DNA from: Maea johnstoni
Lineage: Eukaryota; Annelida; Polychaeta; Spionida; Magelonidae
DNA: 64,000 nt
Assembly: GCA_963942565.1 (NCBI GenBank)
Contig: OZ012695.1
Span: forward strand, 10,676,358-10,740,357
Direction of reading: 5' to 3'
The number at the start of each line of letters is the position of its first letter. Position 1 is the stretch's first letter. Shown here piece after piece: positions 25,309 to 38,481 of the stretch. The notes under the pieces are model-generated. The model had not been told where the DNA came from and did not search any database. It saw nothing but the letters and a program-made list of their open reading frames with translations. The position numbers and the translations under genes were made by a program.

Positions 25309-26134
25309 AAACTACACCAGGACCTCAGCCATGTATATATATACTAACTAGCACATCAAAGATATGCCTTTGGCAGGAAAATCCCCTTCGTATCCTTGTA
25401 TTATTTCACCAGCAAGGTCAAGCACTTGAGATATGATACAGTTATGCCTTTCTACATTATATAACCAACATTACTATATCCTCACTTTTCTTCACTGAAG
25501 TGAAAAAAGATGTTAAACTTAAATTTAGCCCTTTTTAAATATGCACAGCAAAAATCTGCAAACACAGCCCTTGCTGGCTATTTATTGCTCAGAGTATGAT
25601 TGGATGTTTGGCCATAGGGTGTTTTCATTCAGAAAATTAGGGAGTTTTACAAGGCAATGCAGTTGCAAGAAGAATTTGAGTGGCATATCCTGATTATTGA
25701 CATCAAATCGTCGTATATGTATATGTGTTATGGAATGTCTCCTACATTTTTAGGATTCTAGCATAATTTGTAGAACCTTTTCTTTCATTCCTATGAGTTT
25801 AGAGTGACTTATCTCGACCAGTAGCCAGTCATAGTAGAGTTCATATTTACTATTACAGTTTTTTACGTCAAAAAAAACTTGTTTCTTTTCTATACTACAC
25901 TGTGGGTACACGGATATATGAAACACACGATTACAGTTGTTTTTACATCCAAGAAAAAATTAATACACACAAACATGTATGTATGTATGTATGTAATAAT
26001 ATTATTTTTCATCTTTATTATTTTCTATACAAGTATCAAGCCATGCAATACTAGGGAGTGCATCTTTGGATAGGGGGGGGGGGGGGGGGGTATTGCCTGA
26101 ATTGTAGTTTGCTTTCATTACTTCCCGAGAGGAG

Positions 26135-26321
26135 TGGGCTGTTCCTGAAGGTACTGCCATACCAGGTCAACCAATGGCAGAGGCGGAGCATGCCCATGAC
26201 ACTTTGCGAAAGGTAAAATATCAGTTTAGAATCTACGGCCTCCAATAGAGGACATATAAGATATTAATCTGATAAGAACAGATACTACACTTTAATCTTA
26301 GCCTAACGGCTGAGAAGAGAT
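26135..26321 (-). ncRNA. U2: U2 snRNA-like copy 26 (type b)
   Basis: 187 nt, type b with AUCUC start. Stem-loop III reads UGGGCAUGCUCC and stem-loop IV GUACCUUCAGG. Same subtype as copies 34 and 37. Confidence 0.8.
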
Positions 26322-27140
26322 GAACTACACCAAGACCTCAGCCATGTATATATATACTAACTAGCACATCAAAGCTATGCCTTTGGCAGGAAAATCCCCT
26401 TCGTATCCTTGGATTATTTCACCAGCAAGGTCAAGCACTTGAGATATGATACAGTTATGCCTTTCTACATTATATAACCAACATTACTATATCCTCACTT
26501 TTCTTCGCTGAAGTGTAAAAAGATGTTAAACTTAAATTTAGCCCTTTTAAAATTGCACAGCAAAAATCTGCCACAAAGCCCTTGCTGGCTATTTATAGCT
26601 TAGAGTATGATTGGATGTTTGGCCATAGGGTGTTTTCATTCAGAAAATTAGGGAGTTCTACAAGGCAATGCAGTTGCAAGAAGAATTTGAGTGGCATATC
26701 CTGATTATTGACATCAAATCGTCGTATATGTATATGTGTTATGGAATGTCTCCTACATTTTTAGGATTCTAGCATAATTTGTAGAACTTTTATTTTCATT
26801 CCTATGAGTTTAGAGTGACTTATCTCGACCAGTAGCCAGTCATAGTAGAGTTCATATTTACTATTACAGTTTTTTACGTCAAAAAAACTTGTTTCTTTTC
26901 TATACTACACTGTGGGTACACGGATATATGAAACACACGATTACAGTTGTTTTTACATCCAAGAAAAAATTAATGCACACAAACATGTATGTATGTATGT
27001 ATGTAATAATACTATTTTTCATCTTTATTATTTTCTATACAAGTATCAAGCCATGCAATACTAGGGAGTGCATCTTTGGATAGGGGGGGGGGGGGGTATT
27101 GCCTGAATTTTAGTTTGCTTTCATTACTTCCCGAGAGGAG

Positions 27141-27224
27141 TGGGCTGTTCCTGGAGGTACTGCCATACCAGGTCATCCAATGGCAGAGGCGGAGCAAGCC
27201 CATGACACTTTGCTGAGAAGAGAT
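27141..27224 (-). pseudogene. U2: U2 snRNA pseudogene copy 27 (84-nt type c)
   Basis: Same 84-nt internal deletion, loop IV AUGGCA. A private A in the stem IV flank (UUGGAUGACCUGG) is shared with copies 35, 38 and 46. Confidence 0.85.
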
Positions 27225-28041
27225 GAACTACACCAAGACCTCAGCCATGTATATATATACTAACTAGCACATCAAAGCTATGCCTTTGGCAGGAAAATCC
27301 CCTTCGTATCCTTGGATTATTTCACCAGCAAGGTCAAGCACTTGAGATATGATACAGTTATGCCTTTCTACATTATATAACCAACATTACTATATCCTCA
27401 CTTTTCTTCGCTGAAGTGAAAAAAGATGTTAAACTTAAATTTAGCCCTTTTAAAATTGCACAGCAAAAATCTGCCACAAAGCCCTTGCTGGCTATTTATA
27501 GCTTAGAGTATGATTGGATGTTTGGCCATAGGGTGTTTTCATTCAGAAAATTAGGGAGTTTTACAAGGCAATGCCATTGCAAGATGAATTTGTGTGGCAT
27601 ATCCTGATTACTGACATCAAATCGTCGTATATGTATATGCGTTATGGAATGTCTCCTACATTTTTAGGATTCTAGGATAATTTATAGAACCTTTTTTTTC
27701 TTTCCTATGAGTTTAGAGTGACTTATCTCGACCAGTAGCCAGTCATAGTAGAGTTAATATTTACTATTACAGTTTTTTACGGCAAAAAACACTTGTTTCT
27801 TTTCTATACTACACTGTGGGTACACGGATATATGAAACACACTATAACAGTTGTTTTTACATCCAAGAAAAAAAATGAAACACACATACATGTATGTATG
27901 TATGTAATAATACTATTTTTCATGTTTATTATTTTCTATACAAGTATCAAGCCATGCAATATTAGGGAATGCATCTTTGGATAGGGGGGGGGGGGGGGAT
28001 AGCCTGAATTTAAGTTTGCTTTCATTACTCCCCGAGAGGAT

Positions 28042-28227
28042 TGGGCTGTTCCTGGAGGTACTGCCATACCAGGTCAACCAATGGCAGAGGCGGAGTGAGT
28101 CCCTGACACTTTGCCAAAGGTCAAATATCAGTTTAGAATCTACAGCCTCCAATGGAGGATATATAAGATAAAATCTGATAGGAATAGATACTACACTTTG
28201 ATCTAAGCCTAAAGGCTGAGAAGCGAT
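28042..28227 (-). ncRNA. U2: U2 snRNA-like copy 28 (type a)
   Basis: 186 nt, type a, AUCGC start; counterpart of copies 39 and 47. Confidence 0.8.
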
Positions 28228-29050
28228 AAACTACACCAGGACCTCAGCCATGTATATATATACTAACTAGCACATCAAAGATATGCCTTTGGCAGGAAAA
28301 TCCCCTTCGTATCCTTGGATTATTTCACCAGCAAGGTCAAGCACTTGAGATATGATTCAGTTATGCCTTTCTACATTATATAACCAACATTACTATATCC
28401 TCACTTTTCTTCACTGAAGTGAAAAAAGATGTTAAACTTAAATTTAGCCCTTTTAAAAAATGCACAGCAAAAATCTGCAAACATACAAAGCCCTTGCTGG
28501 CTATTTATTGCTCAGAGTATGATTGGATGTTTGGCCATAGGGTGTTTTCATTCAGAAAATTAGGGAGTTTTACAAGGCAATGCCGTTGCAAGATGAATTT
28601 GAGTGGCATATCCTGATTATTGACATCAAATCGTCGTATATGTATATGTGTTATGGAATATTTCCTACATTTTTAGGATTCTAGCATAATTTGTAGGACC
28701 TTTTCTTTCATTCCTATGAGTTTAGAGTGACTTATCTCGACCAGTAGCCAGTCATAGTAGAGTTCATATTTACTATTACAGTTTTTTACGTCAAAAAAAA
28801 CTTGTTTCTTTTCTATACTACACTGTGGGTACACGGATATATGAAACACACGATTACAGTTGTTTTTATATCCAAGAAAAAAATAATACACACAAACATG
28901 TATGTATGTGTGTATGTAATAATATTATTTTTCATCTTTATTATTTTCTATACAAGTATCAAGCCATGCAATACTAGTGAGTGCATCTTTGGATAGGGGG
29001 GGGGGGTATTGCCTGAATTTTAGTTTGCTTTCATTACTTCCCGAGAGGAG

Positions 29051-29237
29051 TGGGCTGTTCCTGGAGGTACTGCCATACCAGGTCAACCAATGGCAGAGGC
29101 GGAGCAAGCCCATGACTCTTTGCGAAAGGTGAAATATCAGTTTAGAATCTACGGCCTCCAATAGAGGACATATAAGATATTAATCTGATAAGAACAGATA
29201 CTACACTTTAATCTTAGCCTAACGGCTGAGAAGCGAT
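29051..29237 (-). ncRNA. U2: U2 snRNA-like copy 29 (type b), promoter replaced
   Basis: 187 nt, type b with AUCGC start and GCAAAGAGUC. Homology to the normal promoter stops 10 nt upstream of the 5' end. The TATA run and the next 0.2 kb are replaced by the 678-bp foreign segment, so the copy should be silent unless that segment supplies a promoter. Confidence 0.8.
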
Positions 29238-29247
29238 GAACTACACC

Positions 29248-29925
29248 CAGATAGGGCCCCGTTGAAAGAGATACTGGGAGGACAGTATGATTACAGAGAA
29301 GGGGGAAGGCAAGTGTTGCGGCAAGGCGCTAAAGGCCGCAGGAGGAACAGAAAGTGGCAGTGTAGTAAGGATCCATGCGCCCAAAAAGTGAGTGGCGGGC
29401 GCACGGATCCAAGCCCAAAGTACAGGTGGAAGGTGCATGGATAGGGCACTGATGATCACGTGGGGACGTGTGAAAGGGCACATAGAAGGTAGATGGGTGG
29501 GAGTTGCATAAAGTAATGCCTTATAGTTAAGTGCTGGACTCATGTCAGGAGTACCACATAAGCCATCAGCGCGGGCTCACGTGGGAACAAGGACCAATCA
29601 GGGCTCTCGCATCGATTACATTACTGAGACACCTTATCTCCACCACCAGCTGGGGGTGCCCAAAGCACCAATTTCTGGCCTATTAGCGGCTATTAGTTGA
29701 CATTAGTTGAGGCTTGCATGTTCATGTTGACCGGCTGGTTTTGAATCCACTTGTATTTGGTGATCTAAGGTAAAGTCATGTGCAGCAAGTGTGCATGCAA
29801 GTGTCCTTCATCAACAGATATAAAGTAATACTTACACCCATTAAACTTCACAGATCTCAATTTTTATATGAAGGCTAAGCATTACTTGCATCCATTAAAC
29901 TATATATTTTCTCGAAGAAATTCCT
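29248..29925. repeat. 678-bp foreign segment replacing spacer, copy A
   Basis: GC-richer, non-array sequence standing in place of the 231 bp that normally lie between the U2 5' flank and AAAATCTGCCACAAAG. I recognise no gene or transposon in it, and it has no terminal inverted repeats or target duplication. It holds a 14-bp inverted repeat (29369-29410) and an imperfect direct repeat ending CCATTAAACT (29828-29847 and 29882-29901, 17 of 20 matching). A 100-residue open frame on the minus strand is proline/leucine rich and looks like chance. Identical copies lie at 40503 and 48848. Confidence 0.85.
29369..29410 (-). other. Inverted repeat (hairpin) in foreign segment, copy A
   Basis: Arms GGATCCATGCGCCC (29369-29382) and GGGCGCACGGATCC (29397-29410) pair over 14 bp around a 14-nt loop. 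The single mismatch becomes a G-U pair in a minus-strand transcript, so a minus-strand RNA would fold more stably. Equivalents are at 40624-40665 and 48969-49010. Confidence 0.7.
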
Positions 29926-30502
29926 AAAATCTGCCACAAAGCCCTTGCTGGCTATTAATAGCTCAGAGTATGATTGGATGTTTCGGCATAGGGTGTTCTC
30001 ATTTAGAAAATTAGGTAGTTTTACAAGGCAATGCAGTTGCAAGAAGAATTTGAGTGGCATATCCTGATTATTGACATCAAATCGTCGTATATGTATATAT
30101 GTTATGGAATATCTCCTACATTTTTAGGATTCTAGCATAATTTGTAGACCTTTTTTTCATTCCCATAAGTTTAGAGTGACTTATCTGGACCAGTAGCCAG
30201 TCATACTAGAGTTCGTATTTACTATTACAGTTTTTTACGTCCAAAAAAACTTGTTTCTTTTCTATACTACACTGTGGGTACACGGATATATGAAACACAC
30301 GATTACAGTTGTTTTTACATCCAAGAAAAAATTAATACACACATAAAAGCATGGATGTATGTATGTAACAATATTATTTTTCATGTTTATTATTTTCTAT
30401 ACAAGTATCAAGCTATGCAATATTAGGGATTGTATCTTTGGATAGGGGGGGGGGGGGGGATAACCTGAATTTAAGTTTGCTTTAATTACTCCCCGAGAGG
30501 AG

Positions 30503-30586
30503 TGGGCTGTTCCTGGAGGTACTGCCATACCAGGTCAACCAATGGCAGAGGCGGAGCAAGCCCATGACACTTTGCTGAGAAGAGAT
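30503..30586 (-). pseudogene. U2: U2 snRNA pseudogene copy 30 (84-nt type c)
   Basis: Same 84-nt deletion. Its downstream spacer, next to the foreign segment, is of the older copy 9/12/15 type (TTCGGCATAGG, CATACTAGAG), unlike other type c units. The unit is therefore a recombinant. Confidence 0.85.
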
Positions 30587-31409
30587 GAACTACACCAAGA
30601 CCTCAGCCATGTATATATATACTAACTAGCACATCAAAGCTATGCCTTTGGCAGGAAAATCCCCTTCGTATCCTTGGATTATTTCACCAGCAAGGTCAAG
30701 CACTTGAGATATGATACAGTTATGCCTTTCTACATTATATAACCAACATTACTATATCCTCACTTTTCTTCGCTGAAGTGAAAAAAGATGTTAAACTTAA
30801 ATTTAGCCCTTTTTTAAATTGCACAGCAAAAATCTGCCACAAAGCCCTTGCTGGCTATTTATAGCTTAGAGTATGATTGGATGTTTGGCCATAGGGTGTT
30901 TTCATTCAGAAAATTAGGGAGTTTTACAAGGCAATGCCATTGCAAGATGAATTTGAGTGGCATATCCTGATTACTGACATCAAATCGTCGTATATGTATA
31001 TGTGTTATGGAATGTCTCCTACATTTTTAGGATTCTAGGATAATTTATAGAACCTTTTTTTTCTTTCCTATGAGTTTAGAGTGACTTATCTCGACCAGTA
31101 GCCAGTCATAGTAGAGTTAATATTTACTATTACAGTTTTTTACGGCAAAAAACACTTGTTTCTTTTCTATACTACACTGTGGGTACACGGATATATGAAA
31201 CACACTATAACAGTTGTTTTTACATCCAAGAAAAAAAATGAAACACACATACATGTATGTATGTATGTAATAATACTATTTTTCATGTTTATTATTTTCT
31301 ATACCAGTATCAAGCCATGCAATATTAGGGAATGCATCTTTGGATAGGGGGGGGGGGGGGGGGGGGATAGCCTGAATTTAAGTTTGCTTTCATTACTCCC
31401 CGAGAGGAT

Positions 31410-31595
31410 TGGGCTGTTCCTGGAGGTACTGCCATACCAGGTCAACCAATGGCAGAGGCGGAGTGAGTCCCTGACACTTTGCCAAAGGTCAAATATCAGT
31501 TTAGAATCTACAGCCTCCAATGGAGGATATATAAGATAAAATCTGATAGGAATAGATACTACACTTTGATCTAAGCCTAAAGGCTGAGAAGCGAT
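31410..31595 (-). ncRNA. U2: U2 snRNA-like copy 31 (type a)
   Basis: 186 nt, type a; counterpart of copy 42. Confidence 0.8.
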
Positions 31596-32421
31596 AAACT
31601 ACACCAGGACCTCAGCCATGTATATATATACTAACTAGCACATCAAAGATATGACTTTGGCAGGAAAATCCCCTTCGTATCCTTGGATTATTTCACCAGC
31701 AAGGTCAAGCACTTGAGATATGATTCAGTTATGCCTTTCTACATTATATAACCAACATTACTATATCCTCACTTTTCTTCACTGAAGTGAAAAAAGATGT
31801 TAAACTTAAATTTAGCCCTTTCTAAAAATGCACAGCAAAAATCTGCAAACATACAAAGCCCTTGCTGGCTATTTATTGCTCAGAGTATGATTGGATGTTT
31901 GGCCATAGGGTGTTTTCATTCAGAAAATTAGGGAGTTTTACAAGGCAATGCCGTTGCAAGATGAATTTGAGTGGCATATCCTGATTATTGACATCAAATC
32001 GTCGTATATGTATATGTGTTATGGAATGTCTCCTACATTTTTAGGATTCTAGCACAATTTGTAGAACCTTTTTTTTTCATTCCTATGAGTTTAGAGTGAC
32101 TTATCTCGACCAGTAGCCAGTCATAGTAGAGTTCATATTTACTATTACAGTTTTTTACGTCAAAAAAAACTTGTTTCTTTTCTATACTACACTGTGGGTA
32201 CACGGATATATGAAACACACGATTACAGTTGTTTTTACATCCAAGAAAAAATTAATACACACAAACATGTATGTATGTATGTATGTAATAATATTATTTT
32301 TCATCTTTATTATTTTCTATACAAGTATCAAGCCATGCAATACTAGGGAGTGCATCTTTGGATAGGGGGGGGGGGGGTATTGCCTGAATTTTAGTTTGCT
32401 TTCATTACTTCCCGAGAGGAG

Positions 32422-32608
32422 TGGGCTGTTCCTGGAGGTACTGCCATACCAGGTCAACCAATGGCAGAGGCGGAGCAAGCCCATGACACTTTGCGAAAGG
32501 TAAAATATCAGTTTAGAATCTACGGCCTCCAATAGAGGACATATAAGATATTAATCTGATAAGAACAGATACTACACTTTAATCTTAGCCTAACGGCTGA
32601 GAAAAGAT
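32422..32608 (-). ncRNA. U2: U2 snRNA-like copy 32 (type b)
   Basis: 187 nt, type b with AUCUU start; counterpart of copy 43 and close to copies 19 and 24. Confidence 0.8.
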
Positions 32609-33432
32609 GAACTACACCAAGACCTCAGCCATGTATATATATACTAACTAGCACATCAAAGCTATGCCTTTGGCAGGAAAATCCCCTTCGTATCCTTGGA
32701 TTATTTCACCAGCAAGGTCAAGCACTTGAGATATGATACAGTTATGCCTTTCTACATTATATAACCAACATTACTATATCCTCACTTTTCTTCGCTGAAG
32801 TGAAAAAAGATGTTAAACTTAAACTTAGCCCTTTTAAAATTGCACAGCAAAAATCTGCCACAAAGCCCTTGCTGGCTATTTATAGCTTAGACTATGATTG
32901 GATGTTTGGCCATAGGGTGTTTTCATTCAGAAAATTAGGGAGTTTTACAAGGCAATGCCGTTGAAAGATGAATTTGAGTGGCATATCCTGATTACTGACA
33001 TCAAATCGTCGTATATGTATATGTGTTATGGAATGTCTCCTACATTTTTAGGATTCTAGGATAATTTGTAGAACCTTTTTTTTCTTTCCTATGAGTTTAG
33101 AGTGACTTATCTCGACCAGTAGCCAGTCATAGTAGAGTTAATATTTACTATTACAGTTTTTTACGGCAAAAAAACTTGTTTCTTTTCTATACTACACTGT
33201 GGGTACACGGATATATGAAACACACTATAACAGTTGTTTTTACATCCAAGAAAAAAAATGAAACACACATACATGTATGTATGTATGTAATAATACTATT
33301 TTTCATGTTTATTATTTTCTATACAAGTATCAAGCCATGCAATATTAGGGAATGCATCTTTGGATAGGGGGGGGGGGGGGGGGGGGGGGATAGCCTGAAT
33401 TTAAGTTTGCTTTCATTACTCCCCGAGAGGAT

Positions 33433-33618
33433 TGGGCTGTTCCTGGAGGTACTGCCATACCAGGTCAACCAATGGCAGAGGCGGAGTGAGTCCCTGACAC
33501 TTTGCCAAAGGTCAAATATCAGTTTAGAATCTACAGCCTCCAATGGAGGATATATAAGATAAAATCTGATAGGAATAGATACTACACTTTGATCTAAGCC
33601 TAAAGGCTGAGAAGCGAT
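33433..33618 (-). ncRNA. U2: U2 snRNA-like copy 33 (type a)
   Basis: 186 nt, type a; counterpart of copies 36 and 44. Confidence 0.8.
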
Positions 33619-34453
33619 AAACTACACCAGGACCTCAGCCATGTATATATATACTAACTAGCACATCAAAGATATGCCTTTGGCAGGAAAATCCCCTTCG
33701 TATCCTTGTATTATTTCACCAGCAAGGTCAAGCACTTGAGATATGATACAGTTATGCCTTTCTACATTATATAACCAACATTACTATATCCTCACTTTTC
33801 TTCACTGAAGTGAAAAAAGATGTTAAACTTAAATTTAGCCCTTTTTAAATATGCACAGCAAAAATCTGCAAACACAGCCCTTGCTGGCTATTTATTGCTC
33901 AGAGTATGATTGGATGTTTGGCCATAGGGTGTTTTCATTCAGAAAATTAGGGAGTTTTACAAGGCAATGCAGTTGCAAGAAGAATTTGAGTGGCATATCC
34001 TGATTATTGACATCAAATCGTCGTATATGTATATGTGTTATGGAATGTCTCCTACATTTTTAGGATTCTAGCATAATTTGTAGAACCTTTTCTTTCATTC
34101 CTATGAGTTTAGAGTGACTTATCTCGACCAGTAGCCAGTCATAGTAGAGTTCATATTTACTATTACAGTTTTTTACGTCAAAAAAAACTTGTTTCTTTTC
34201 TATACTACACTGTGGGTACACGGATATATGAAACACACGATTACAGTTGTTTTTACATCCAAGAAAAAATTAATACACACAAACATGTATGTATGTATGT
34301 ATGTAATAATATTATTTTTCATCTTTATTATTTTCTATACAAGTATCAAGCCATGCAATACTAGGGAGTGCATCTTTGGATAGGGGGGGGGGGGGGGGGG
34401 GGGGGGGGGTATTGCCTGAATTGTAGTTTGCTTTCATTACTTCCCGAGAGGAG

Positions 34454-34640
34454 TGGGCTGTTCCTGAAGGTACTGCCATACCAGGTCAACCAATGGCAGA
34501 GGCGGAGCATGCCCATGACACTTTGCGAAAGGTAAAATATCAGTTTAGAATCTACGGCCTCCAATAGAGGACATATAAGATATTAATCTGATAAGAACAG
34601 ATACTACACTTTAATCTTAGCCTAACGGCTGAGAAGAGAT
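34454..34640 (-). ncRNA. U2: U2 snRNA-like copy 34 (type b)
   Basis: 187 nt, type b of the copy 26 subtype (UGGGCAUGCUCC). Confidence 0.8.
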
Positions 34641-35462
34641 GAACTACACCAAGACCTCAGCCATGTATATATATACTAACTAGCACATCAAAGCTATGCC
34701 TTTGGCAGGAAAATCCCCTTCGTATCCTTGGATTATTTCACCAGCAAGGTCAAGCACTTGAGATATGATACAGTTATGCCTTTCTACATTATATAACCAA
34801 CATTACTATATCCTCACTTTTCTTCGCTGAAGTGTAAAAAGATGTTAAACTTAAATTTAGCCCTTTTAAAATTGCACAGCAAAAATCTGCCACAAAGCCC
34901 TTGCTGGCTATTTATAGCTTAGAGTATGATTGGATGTTTGGCCATAGGGTGTTTTCATTCAGAAAATTAGGGAGTTCTACAAGGCAATGCAGTTGCAAGA
35001 AGAATTTGAGTGGCATATCCTGATTATTGACATCAAATCGTCGTATATGTATATGTGTTATGGAATGTCTCCTACATTTTTAGGATTCTAGCATAATTTG
35101 TAGAACTTTTATTTTCATTCCTATGAGTTTAGAGTGACTTATCTCGACCAGTAGCCAGTCATAGTAGAGTTCATATTTACTATTACAGTTTTTTACGTCA
35201 AAAAAAACTTGTTTCTTTTCTATACTACACTGTGGGTACACGGATATATGAAACACACGATTACAGTTGTTTTTACATCCAAGAAAAAATTAATGCACAC
35301 AAACATGTATGTATGTATGTATGTAATAATACTATTTTTCATCTTTATTATTTTCTATACAAGTATCAAGCCATGCAATACTAGGGAGTGCATCTTTGGA
35401 TAGGGGGGGGGGGGGGGGTATTGCCTGAATTTTAGTTTGCTTTCATTACTTCCCGAGAGGAG

Positions 35463-35546
35463 TGGGCTGTTCCTGGAGGTACTGCCATACCAGGTCATCC
35501 AATGGCAGAGGCGGAGCAAGCCCATGACACTTTGCTGAGAAGAGAT
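35463..35546 (-). pseudogene. U2: U2 snRNA pseudogene copy 35 (84-nt type c)
   Basis: 84-nt deletion form with the UUGGAUGACC marker. Confidence 0.85.
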
Positions 35547-36370
35547 GAACTACACCAAGACCTCAGCCATGTATATATATACTAACTAGCACATCAAAGC
35601 TATGCCTTTGGCAGGAAAATCCCCTTCGTATCCTTGGATTATTTCACCAGCAAGGTCAAGCACTTGAGATATGATACAGTTATGCCTTTCTACATTATAT
35701 AACCAACATTACTATATCCTCACTTTTCTTCGCTGAAGTGAAAAAAGATGTTAAACTTAAACTTAGCCCTTTTAAAATTGCACAGCAAAAATCTGCCACA
35801 AAGCCCTTGCTGGCTATTTATAGCTTAGACTATGATTGGATGTTTGGCCATAGGGTGTTTTCATTCAGAAAATTAGGGAGTTTTACAAGGCAATGCCGTT
35901 GAAAGATGAATTTGAGTGGCATATCCTGATTACTGACATCAAATCGTCGTATATGTATATGTGTTATGGAATGTCTCCTACATTTTTAGGATTCTAGGAT
36001 AATTTGTAGAACCTTTTTTTTCTTTCCTATGAGTTTAGAGTGACTTATCTCGACCAGTAGCCAGTCATAGTAGAGTTAATATTTACTATTACAGTTTTTT
36101 ACGGCAAAAAAACTTGTTTCTTTTCTATACTACACTGTGGGTACACGGATATATGAAACACACTATAACAGTTGTTTTTACATCCAAGAAAAAAAATGAA
36201 ACACACATACATGTATGTATGTATGTAATAATACTATTTTTCATGTTTATTATTTTCTATACAAGTATCAAGCCATGCAATATTAGGGAATGCATCTTTG
36301 GATAGGGGGGGGGGGGGGGGGGGGGGGATAGCCTGAATTTAAGTTTGCTTTCATTACTCCCCGAGAGGAT

Positions 36371-36556
36371 TGGGCTGTTCCTGGAGGTACTGCCATACCA
36401 GGTCAACCAATGGCAGAGGCGGAGTGAGTCCCTGACACTTTGCCAAAGGTCAAATATCAGTTTAGAATCTACAGCCTCCAATGGAGGATATATAAGATAA
36501 AATCTGATAGGAATAGATACTACACTTTGATCTAAGCCTAAAGGCTGAGAAGCGAT
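36371..36556 (-). ncRNA. U2: U2 snRNA-like copy 36 (type a)
   Basis: 186 nt, type a; duplicate of copy 33 at a distance of 2,938 bp. Confidence 0.8.
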
Positions 36557-37386
36557 AAACTACACCAGGACCTCAGCCATGTATATATATACTAACTAGC
36601 ACATCAAAGATATGCCTTTGGCAGGAAAATCCCCTTCGTATCCTTGTATTATTTCACCAGCAAGGTCAAGCACTTGAGATATGATACAGTTATGCCTTTC
36701 TACATTATATAACCAACATTACTATATCCTCACTTTTCTTCACTGAAGTGAAAAAAGATGTTAAACTTAAATTTAGCCCTTTTTAAATATGCACAGCAAA
36801 AATCTGCAAACACAGCCCTTGCTGGCTATTTATTGCTCAGAGTATGATTGGATGTTTGGCCATAGGGTGTTTTCATTCAGAAAATTAGGGAGTTTTACAA
36901 GGCAATGCAGTTGCAAGAAGAATTTGAGTGGCATATCCTGATTATTGACATCAAATCGTCGTATATGTATATGTGTTATGGAATGTCTCCTACATTTTTA
37001 GGATTCTAGCATAATTTGTAGAACCTTTTCTTTCATTCCTATGAGTTTAGAGTGACTTATCTCGACCAGTAGCCAGTCATAGTAGAGTTCATATTTACTA
37101 TTACAGTTTTTTACGTCAAAAAAAACTTGTTTCTTTTCTATACTACACTGTGGGTACACGGATATATGAAACACACGATTACAGTTGTTTTTACATCCAA
37201 GAAAAAATTAATACACACAAACATGTATGTATGTATGTATGTAATAATATTATTTTTCATCTTTATTATTTTCTATACAAGTATCAAGCCATGCAATACT
37301 AGGGAGTGCATCTTTGGATAGGGGGGGGGGGGGGGGGGGGGGTATTGCCTGAATTGTAGTTTGCTTTCATTACTTCCCGAGAGGAG

Positions 37387-37573
37387 TGGGCTGTTCCTGA
37401 AGGTACTGCCATACCAGGTCAACCAATGGCAGAGGCGGAGCATGCCCATGACACTTTGCGAAAGGTAAAATATCAGTTTAGAATCTACGGCCTCCAATAG
37501 AGGACATATAAGATATTAATCTGATAAGAACAGATACTACACTTTAATCTTAGCCTAACGGCTGAGAAGAGAT
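37387..37573 (-). ncRNA. U2: U2 snRNA-like copy 37 (type b)
   Basis: 187 nt, type b; duplicate of copy 34 at a distance of 2,933 bp. Confidence 0.8.
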
Positions 37574-38397
37574 GAACTACACCAAGACCTCAGCCATGTA
37601 TATATATACTAACTAGCACATCAAAGCTATGCCTTTGGCAGGAAAATCCCCTTCGTATCCTTGGATTATTTCACCAGCAAGGTCAAGCACTTGAGATATG
37701 ATACAGTTATGCCTTTCTACATTATATAACCAACATTACTATATCCTCACTTTTCTTCGCTGAAGTGTAAAAAGATGTTAAACTTAAATTTAGCCCTTTT
37801 AAAATTGCACAGCAAAAATCTGCCACAAAGCCCTTGCTGGCTATTTATAGCTTAGAGTATGATTGGATGTTTGGCCATAGGGTGTTTTCATTCAGAAAAT
37901 TAGGGAGTTCTACAAGGCAATGCAGTTGCAAGAAGAATTTGAGTGGCATATCCTGATTATTGACATCAAATCGTCGTATATGTATATGTGTTATGGAATG
38001 TCTCCTACATTTTTAGGATTCTAGCATAATTTGTAGAACTTTTATTTTCATTCCTATGAGTTTAGAGTGACTTATCTCGACCAGTAGCCAGTCATAGTAG
38101 AGTTCATATTTACTATTACAGTTTTTTACGTCAAAAAAAACTTGTTTCTTTTCTATACTACACTGTGGGTACACGGATATATGAAACACACGATTACAGT
38201 TGTTTTTACATCCAAGAAAAAATTAATGCACACAAACATGTATGTATGTATGTATGTAATAATACTATTTTTCATCTTTATTATTTTCTATACAAGTATC
38301 AAGCCATGCAATACTAGGGAGTGCATCTTTGGATAGGGGGGGGGGGGGGGGGGTATTGCCTGAATTTTAGTTTGCTTTCATTACTTCCCGAGAGGAG

Positions 38398-38481
38398 TGG
38401 GCTGTTCCTGGAGGTACTGCCATACCAGGTCATCCAATGGCAGAGGCGGAGCAAGCCCATGACACTTTGCTGAGAAGAGAT
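38398..38481 (-). pseudogene. U2: U2 snRNA pseudogene copy 38 (84-nt type c)
   Basis: 84-nt deletion form; duplicate of copy 35 at a distance of 2,935 bp. Confidence 0.85.

Larger units (their letters stand above)
16442..26321. repeat. Two five-unit higher-order repeats (copies 17-21 and 22-26)
   Basis: The unit order c-a-b-a-b occurs twice with a period of about 4.94 kb. Matching members (17/22, 18/23, 19/24, 20/25) are close to identical apart from poly-G length. The fifth member differs: copy 21 is a b/a recombinant, copy 26 a plain b. Confidence 0.88.
32609..38481. repeat. Tandem duplication of a three-unit block (copies 33-35 and 36-38)
   Basis: The order a-b-c occurs twice with a period of about 2,935 bp. 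The equivalent place in the next higher-order repeat (copies 44-46) has it once. This explains why the two intervals between foreign segments are 11,255 and 8,345 bp. Confidence 0.85.

Noticed and set aside
29241-29543. 100-aa minus-strand frame in the foreign segment, identical three times
   Set aside because: The identity comes from recent duplication of the segment; composition is low in charge and rich in Pro/Leu, it ends next to U2, and I know no family like it.
29828-29847. ATACTTAC resembling the 5' end of U1 snRNA
   Set aside because: Only eight bases match; the following sequence has no U1 stem-loops or Sm site, and a near-repeat 54 bp on reads TTACTTGC.
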